Positions 58,395 through 64,000 of a stretch of 64,000 nt of DNA are shown here, in pieces. The notes under the pieces were generated by a model that did no database searches, was not told where the DNA came from, and was given only the letters and a program-made list of their open reading frames with translations. Each line of letters starts with the position of its first letter. Within the stretch, counting starts at the first letter, position 1. Made by a program: the position numbers and the translations under genes. This DNA comes from Antitrichia curtipendula (lineage: Eukaryota; Streptophyta; Bryopsida; Hypnales; Leucodontaceae): NCBI GenBank assembly GCA_951230915.1, contig OX579642.1, forward strand, positions 12,276,001-12,340,000, read 5' to 3'.

Positions 58395-59577
58395 ATGGGC
58401 ACTGGATTGACAATGATGCTTCGTTTCCATGGACATGGACGCGCTCGACCGATGCTGCTGCTCGTTCGAACTGCGTTGGGTCATGTCTCTAGGCCACGCC
58501 AGAGCAGCCTGGCGACAGTGCTCACAAGACCCAAGTGGACGTCCTCGTTGGGGTCAGGCTTCGACGGCAGTTGCTTTAGCGATGACGAAGACAATCCGTA
58601 TGACGAGACACGCAAGACACGCTTCGGCTATGGGGAACCGGGGAGCGTGACTTTGAGAGGACACGAGGTCGACTTGATGGTCGACGAGTTTAACAAGGTC
58701 CGTTTCCTTCTTCTCTCCCTCCATCCGCAAATTGGGAACCATATTAGGTTTGCCGTTGTAGCAAGGCCACATTGCAGTTCTCGGCCGACTGGATCCCTCT
58801 GCCGACGACATAGATTGTTCTGTCTGACAGGAGATGGAATTCATGTTTGGTGCTACATCCCCCTCTGAGCTGGAAACAAGCCCTGCTCACAAAGCTGGCG
58901 AGCCCCACGCACACGCTCTGGAAAAGCATGCAAACGGGAGTCGAGCAACGACCAATGCCCGTGACTATGTTGGCCTGAATTCCATGGGGAACCACCGCGA
59001 AATGTTCCCAGCGCCATCCAAGATGCGTGCAGATATTACCGTGCTCGAGCACCAGCCATCGCAAAGCAGCAGCAGCAGCAGCAGCGCTTTGGGCCTCTCC
59101 CACGTGGACTCCGCTGGGAAGGCCGCCATGGTGAACGTGACCCCGAAGGCGGACACGCGGAGGGTGGCTACGGCGAGTGGCCGTGTGCTGCTGGGCGCGG
59201 ATGCGTTCTCGCGTGTGGCCGCCAATAGCCTTTCCAAAGGGGATGTGCTCACCGTGGCCAAGCTGGCAGGGATCATGGGCGCCAAGCAGACAGCCAGCTT
59301 GATTCCTCTGTGTCATCCGCTGCTGCTGAGCGGCGTCGATTTGAGCTTGAGCTTGAACGAAGAATTGCACGCCGTGGACATCGCAGCCACAGTGACGACC
59401 GTTGGCCCCACGGGTGTGGAGATGGAGGCGCTCACTGCAGTGACTGTCGCCAGTCTCACGGTGTATGACATGTGTAAGGCGGTCAGCAAGGACATCCGAA
59501 TCGCCGAGGTCCGGCTCGAATCCAAAACGGGAGGCAAGAGTGGCGACTGGTCTCGCCATCGAACGGACGTAGCGTAA
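58395..59577 (+). CDS. CNX3: MoaC/CNX3, cyclic pyranopterin monophosphate synthase
   Basis: MoaC-type enzymes convert the GTP-derived cyclic dihydro-GTP product of CNX2/MoaA into cPMP, the first stable molybdenum-cofactor precursor, in plant mitochondria. Two exons, 58395-58697 and 58831-59577, fit in phase 0 and encode 349 residues. An in-frame ATG at 58413 would shorten it by six. The first 50 or so residues are Arg/Ser/Leu-rich with no acidic residue, a good mitochondrial presequence. A variable linker includes a seven-Ser run. The MoaC domain (about residues 190-345) begins LSHVDSAGKAAMVNVTPK. Then come KADTRRVATASGRV, GDVLTVAKLAGIMGAKQT, LIPLCHPL and EMEALTAVTVASLTVYDM, with KTGGKSG near the end. 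These include the conserved Lys, His and Glu regions of the active site. The gene is much more GC-rich than its surroundings and has only one intron. No lesion is seen. Confidence 0.95.
59064..59087 (+). repeat. CAG/AGC trinucleotide repeat in CNX3
   Basis: Seven AGC codons encode a poly-Ser tract in the linker before the MoaC domain, outside the catalytic fold. Length variation is likely tolerated. Confidence 0.9.
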
Positions 59578-60535
59578 TCCCCTCACTCCCCATCTTCGTG
59601 CTGTGGGTCTCGCCCAGCGTCTTTGTCGGCATGCGCTATCATTGATGACGCTTAATTTGGTTTTGCATTCCTTGCAGTAATTTTCGGTGTTGAAGCACGC
59701 CTCTCATTCTTGTCTGGACTCATGGTTTTGTTTGCTGCAATGCAAGCTAGCTATCCTAACGGCGGAGCTGATGCTTCGAATGCATGTATCATTTCTTCTC
59801 TTTGCCCGCGTCACTGATACTATCACCTTCTGATTTCTGAAAGCTAGCCGACATGAAGTTAAAGTCTTTCTACATTTTTTCCAGATGCAAGAGCCGGAAC
59901 TTGTTTTTAATCCTGTCGTGACTCCCTACCCCGGCTCCTAGACTTGTTACCCGACGAGCTTTCTCATGACTTCCAAACGGTTGTTGGATGGGATGGGATG
60001 AGATGGATGTGGTCTCACGGCAGGTTGAATGTGTATTGCGTTTGTGCACGCCCAGCTTGTTTCTTGTCTTACCGCTTGCACATGTTGAGGGATGGCCTTT
60101 TTCATTCCTCCACCTTTGATCACCTCTGCAGGTTTTGTAGTGCGGCTCAGTGCTAGCAGCTCCATGCGCGACTATGGAAACAAAATTCAAAATAGGCAAC
60201 GCGGTGATGATTTGCCAAGAGAAGTGATGCACATTGGAAACCAGGAAAGAGCTCCAGTCACTTGGAGGAGGAAAATAGAAATCAGGAGTATGTAGTGGCT
60301 GCCATTTATCAAACCTAAATTCATTTGATGCTTTTCAGTTTACTGGAAATTTGGATCGAAGTTGAATCTACGTTCTGAATTGAATTGGATTTCATTGTCC
60401 AGTCGGTCCCCTGGGAATTCATTAATGGATACATGAACATACTATTGAAAAAGGGGACATTTGAGTACTTGAACCTCAAACGGATGGAGAGGTAACTACA
60501 CTTTCAATTGTGTGCTTTCTAAAGCTGTGCAGGCT

Positions 60536-60735
60536 AGATTCTTGCCTAAAATGGACTTCCATTATTCATGAGAGTCTATGGTTGGTTATTCTAAGCCCTA
60601 TTTTCAGCACTTAAAAAATTAGTAGTTTACTCATATGGTGTCCAAAAACTGCATTCTTAGAGAATTTAGAAATTTCATTTGGCTTCCAACAAGATCCCAC
60701 CAAAAGTTTTTCAATATCATAATGGAACCCATGCT
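60536..60735 (+). repeat. Dispersed repeat family A, copy 2
   Basis: This is a same-orientation copy of 7379-7575 starting TAGATTCTTGCCTAAAATGG, with about the same length and moderate divergence. Confidence 0.75.
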
Positions 60736-62218
60736 AAATTGCTTATTTATGCAATTTTAGGTTTAGTTACTTTAATGTTATGATGACAATGATTTTGCCC
60801 AAGCAATCAATATATGCTATTCAATATATATGTCTTTCATATTAAGTATGCTTTGTCATGTTTTCATCTTGGAGAAATATCATCCAATGTTTATAATGAA
60901 AACCTAAAGCACGATAAGCATTTTGATTAAGAGTCTTCTTATCACATGCTTGTGTTCAAAAAATGTTGTAATCAAACTCTAGTGCTATATTTGAGTACAT
61001 CTTTTTATTTGTATGCATTTGAACTCAATTTTTAAATCAATTCAAACAATGTAGGTATAGAATAAAAGATAATAGAGGTTCCTTACATGATTTCATTCAG
61101 CTTTGAAAGTTAAATGAAAAACAACGTAAATTATATCAAATTTTCAATTTCAAATGTATTAATATTTATTAGCAAGCTTAGGCAATTAAGTGATAAATAT
61201 TTAATTAAAGTACAAAAATAAGGTTAGGCAAGATTAAATTTAATTTATGCTATGTGGGCAACTATTCTAAATTGAACAAGGTATAGACATTTGACAATAT
61301 TTGGATATTTTATTTAATGATTTCAAAGAGGACAAATAGTTATTCATTGATAAGATGCATTGAGAGTGAAACAAAATTGTCATAAATGGCCAGCACATGT
61401 GCTAAGAAAAGGATATTGTGATTCTTCTTCAATCAAATGCAATTTCTAAATATTAGGCAAGACATGGGGATAATTTCTTAAATAATTAGGCACGAATTAT
61501 TATAATTATTTTTTTGCTGAAACTACAAGTAAGGTATGGTATACAATGAAACCTTATTTACTTTTGAACATGTAAGTTTATGTCATTTTTTATCAAGATC
61601 ATTTCCCTAATCTTTTTGTCCTAATATAAAGTAACATTTTAGATCATCCAACTCTTTCCCTATAATCACAGTACTAAAGATGTTGTGGTGTCCCTCCTTG
61701 GGCATTGGAGTGGAAAGACCCCTATTTCCATCTTTAATCCTAATCCTAGTCCGTGGGTTCTTTTAATAGCATTTAGTGGCAATGATTATTTATTCACCTA
61801 CATTAACAACATCTAAATGCATCTAAATAAGGTTTGAGCATGGTTCCTATTATTGAATTGTAGGAGCTTTTGTTGGGTTGTGTTGGTAGTCCAAAAGAAA
61901 TTCCATATTCTTTTTTGATGCACTTTGGACTTTGTATAAATAAATTATGAATAAACAACCTTCGGGAAGGATTCTTGATTGAATGGGGAAAAGTGTTCAA
62001 AAGTAAGTGTACCTAAAACAAACTCTCGTATATAAAGGTGTTTGATTTTTGGCAAAAATCGAGATGGCCCCGTTTTGCAAATTGGTCCCAACTAGGTGCA
62101 AATAACTTAGTTATAGAGTATCTTATTTGGCCAAACTTGCATTCTGTTGGGTGTTGCTTTGGTTGTTTTACGGTGTTTGCAGTCTAAGGTAGGAGGTTCG
62201 AATTGCGTTCGGGCATTT

Positions 62219-62320
62219 AGAACCGCCCACCTTTAAAATGTACACAATTTGTACATGCTATTTTTTCATAGCCTTCATTGATGTACAAAAAATGTACATG
62301 TAGAGGGTGGGCGGTTTTGG
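62219..62320. repeat. Inverted repeat with GGTGGGCGGTT arms
   Basis: AACCGCCCACCTTT at 62221 is mirrored by AGGGTGGGCGGTTTT at 62303. Between them, ATGTACA and TGTACAT boxes are also arranged symmetrically. Confidence 0.75.
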
Positions 62321-62332
62321 AGCCCTATGCTA

Positions 62333-62485
62333 GTTCAACTTCAAAATTTCATAACTAATTCCAGAAAGCTGCAAAAAATATGAAACGACTTGGGTTAGAT
62401 GCCAAATTCCACTTCTCTTCCACGGAAAATTTATTGAAAATGTTTCAAGAAGTTTCACTTCCGCAAAATTCAATTCCAGCCCTTA
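62333..62485 (+). repeat. Dispersed repeat family B, copy 2
   Basis: Diverged same-orientation copy of about 49068-49207. Confidence 0.65.
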
Positions 62486-63479
62486 GGTGGTCGATTTGTG
62501 GACCTTAACCCCTCAACGCCCAAGGGTCTCAAAAGTAGCCTCTCATAGTTTGGAAGTCCAATTCAAAGTGATGTAACTTTTGCATCCAATGTCCAAATTC
62601 AAAAAAACTTGTGGGGAAAGTTGCGCATACTAGTCTAGTTTATGTGATACAATTTTCAGAACAATCCAAGATGAATTGAGTTTGTAACAGCCATTCAAAG
62701 TTCACAGGTTCAATTTGATTTCAGCACATTGCATTGTCATGGCTGCAACTTCGGGGGCTTGTATCTCCTTCATCCAATGGTTTTTTTCAATAAAATTTGC
62801 TGGATTTTGTTCCTCTAGACATCTAATTAATGTGGTAAAATTTTCATGACAAGCCAAGTTGTTTTGAATGTTTGGGAGCAATTCGAAGTTCAAAACCCTA
62901 ACATTTTTTGGTTAGTGTGAACTTCGGCGGCTTGTTACTTTTTCATACTCTGTCCGTTTTCAAATTTTTTTGAAGGGAAAGTTGCACATACTTGTATAGT
63001 TTGTGTGGCTAAAATTTTGTATCAATCAAATAAGTATCGAGTGACTGAGAAGCATTTTAGTAGAAGTAGGTTCAGCCTTAGATGTGTTTTTTGCACCCTT
63101 TTTTGCTATTTTTTTCTTACATTTCAAAGTCATTTTACAAACACAATGATTTAATGTACTGAATTTTTTTCCACCAATGTGTTTATATGTTGATTTCAAA
63201 CCACTTTCTAGTATAAAGTTTTTTCATTTGAGTAGGTTTAGAAATCAAATTTCACCTCCAAATGTGTTTTAAGGAAAATTTCAGCATCTTTTTTCAACAC
63301 TAAAATATTATAATCTTGCAATCTATGAAGTCAAATGACTCCAAATTTGATCCACGTCATCTACAGTATGCATACTACAAGATTGTATGGTTGAGATTTT
63401 GATACCTTCATAACATGTAGACTTATAAGGCTTGAAGAACAATGATGTTTTTAAGCCCAAAATGGCTGTGGGCCTTGAG

Positions 63480-64000
63480 GGGTTAATAAGTTATTTCCCC
63501 AGTCAGTCAGTGGCCCTTCCGACGTCAGCCGTCTGTGCCTGTCGTCTTGGTCCGGTCCGTTCCTTCCTTCCGTCCCCTTTCAGTTCCAATCTGCTTTCGT
63601 CGCCGCTTGTGCTGCCATCCAATTCCCATCCTCATCTCGCGTGTCGCGCTCGCGCTCTGGAAGGCAGCTCTGCTGGATCAGCCTCGTCTCAAGCCCGTGT
63701 CCCCATCCTCTCCCTGTCTCTCTTCTGTCTCTCACTTGTTGTTCTTCTTCTCCTTCTTCTTTTCTCGCACCTGCTGTGCGGGGGGTCTGTAGTGGGATCC
63801 CCTCTCTGGCCTTGTTTTCACTCAGCCTCCCTCGCGGTCCACTCCCAAGCTCCACCTCCTGGGGCTGCGTCGGGAAGGCGCTGGCATTGCTGTATTTTCT
63901 GATGCCCTTCCGCCCCTCCGCAACCACAGGGGAAAAGCGGTGCGGCGGCGGCGGCAGCAGCAGCAGCTAGAGCCCCGTTTCTCTGTCCTTGTCCTGCTGT
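63480..64000 (+). promoter_or_regulatory. GC-/CT-rich 5' end of a probable next gene
   Basis: AT-rich DNA changes abruptly to CT- and CG-rich sequence containing GTCCGGTCCGTTCC, long CTTCTTCTCC stretches and a GGCGGCGGCGGCAGCAGCAG tract near 63943. The same kind of transition precedes PDHB and CNX3 in this window, so I infer a + strand gene starting near or beyond the right edge. The open frame 63432-63902 is low-complexity Ser/Leu/Pro and is probably leader, not protein. Confidence 0.4.

Larger units (their letters stand above)
59578..63430. other. Intergenic, mostly AT-rich repeat DNA
   Basis: After the CNX3 3' untranslated region (to about 60300) the sequence turns AT-rich. It contains dispersed repeat family A copy 2, a small inverted repeat at 62219-62320, and family B copy 2 (about 62333-62485). 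The part 62500-63300 has several loosely similar blocks around ACTTCGG(G/C)GGCTTGT and AGTTGC(G/A)CATACT, which look like diverged internal repeats. No gene is supported. Confidence 0.5.

Noticed and set aside
58744..59586. Long (280-residue) open frame on the minus strand
   Set aside because: It is antisense to the CNX3 MoaC domain, whose conserved motifs are unambiguous; the frame results from GC-rich codon use.
63432..63902. 156-residue frame with a Leu-rich stretch
   Set aside because: Low-complexity CT-rich sequence open in several frames on both strands; it looks like a leader or promoter.

Overview
This window looks like plant nuclear DNA. Genes are broken into many short exons by GT-AG introns of roughly 60-700 bases. 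Intergenic DNA is strongly AT-rich and full of transposon debris. The recognisable proteins are closest to land-plant families: an ER DnaJ/thioredoxin protein, the mitochondrial pyruvate dehydrogenase beta subunit, a CNX3-type MoaC and a plant universal stress protein. GC-rich, CT-rich 5' ends and AAACCCTAA telo-box motifs also fit. A bryophyte-like plant is my best guess, but I cannot place the species from sequence alone.

Layout. At 1.3-6.2 kb (+) is a decayed multi-exon gene joining a ParB/sulfiredoxin-like domain to a beta-class N4/N6 DNA-methyltransferase fold. It carries three in-frame stops and two phase breaks. At 9.4-11.4 kb (+) is an unrecognised gene with a consistent five-exon model, holding a near-perfect hairpin in its last intron. 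At 11.8-12.7 kb (-) is a complete universal stress protein. The stretch 13.9-25.9 kb is a transposon neighbourhood: a GGGCCGG-rich element, a long-TIR element with 789-base arms, a decayed PIF/Harbinger transposase with its convergent Myb-like partner gene, and a mini CACTA element. The first two have TTA target duplications and lie one base apart.

From 29.4 to 32.6 kb (+) is an ERDJ3A/TMS1-like ER co-chaperone. From 39.8 down to 33.7 kb (-) is a 12-exon model. It begins with the Rab-binding N-terminal domain of TBC1D15-type RabGAPs but has no TBC catalytic domain; instead it has unknown sequence with two duplicated modules and one membrane segment. From 44.4 to 41.2 kb (-) is a signal-peptide, C2H2-finger, single-membrane-span protein. 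From 45.5 to 50.1 kb is AT-rich repeat DNA. At 50.7-55.3 kb (+) is the pyruvate dehydrogenase E1 beta subunit, and at 58.4-59.6 kb (+) the MoaC/CNX3 molybdenum-cofactor enzyme. The window ends in a GC-rich, CT-rich segment that resembles the 5' end of a further + strand gene.

The genes do not form a pathway. Two act in mitochondria (PDH E1 beta and CNX3), one in the ER, and two are probably membrane or trafficking proteins. The most unusual items are the ParB-methyltransferase relic, the TBC-less Rab-binding chimera with duplicated exons, and the adjacent TTA-flanked elements next to a plausible source of transposase. All exon boundaries were derived by reading splice sites and checking phase by hand; none has transcript support here.
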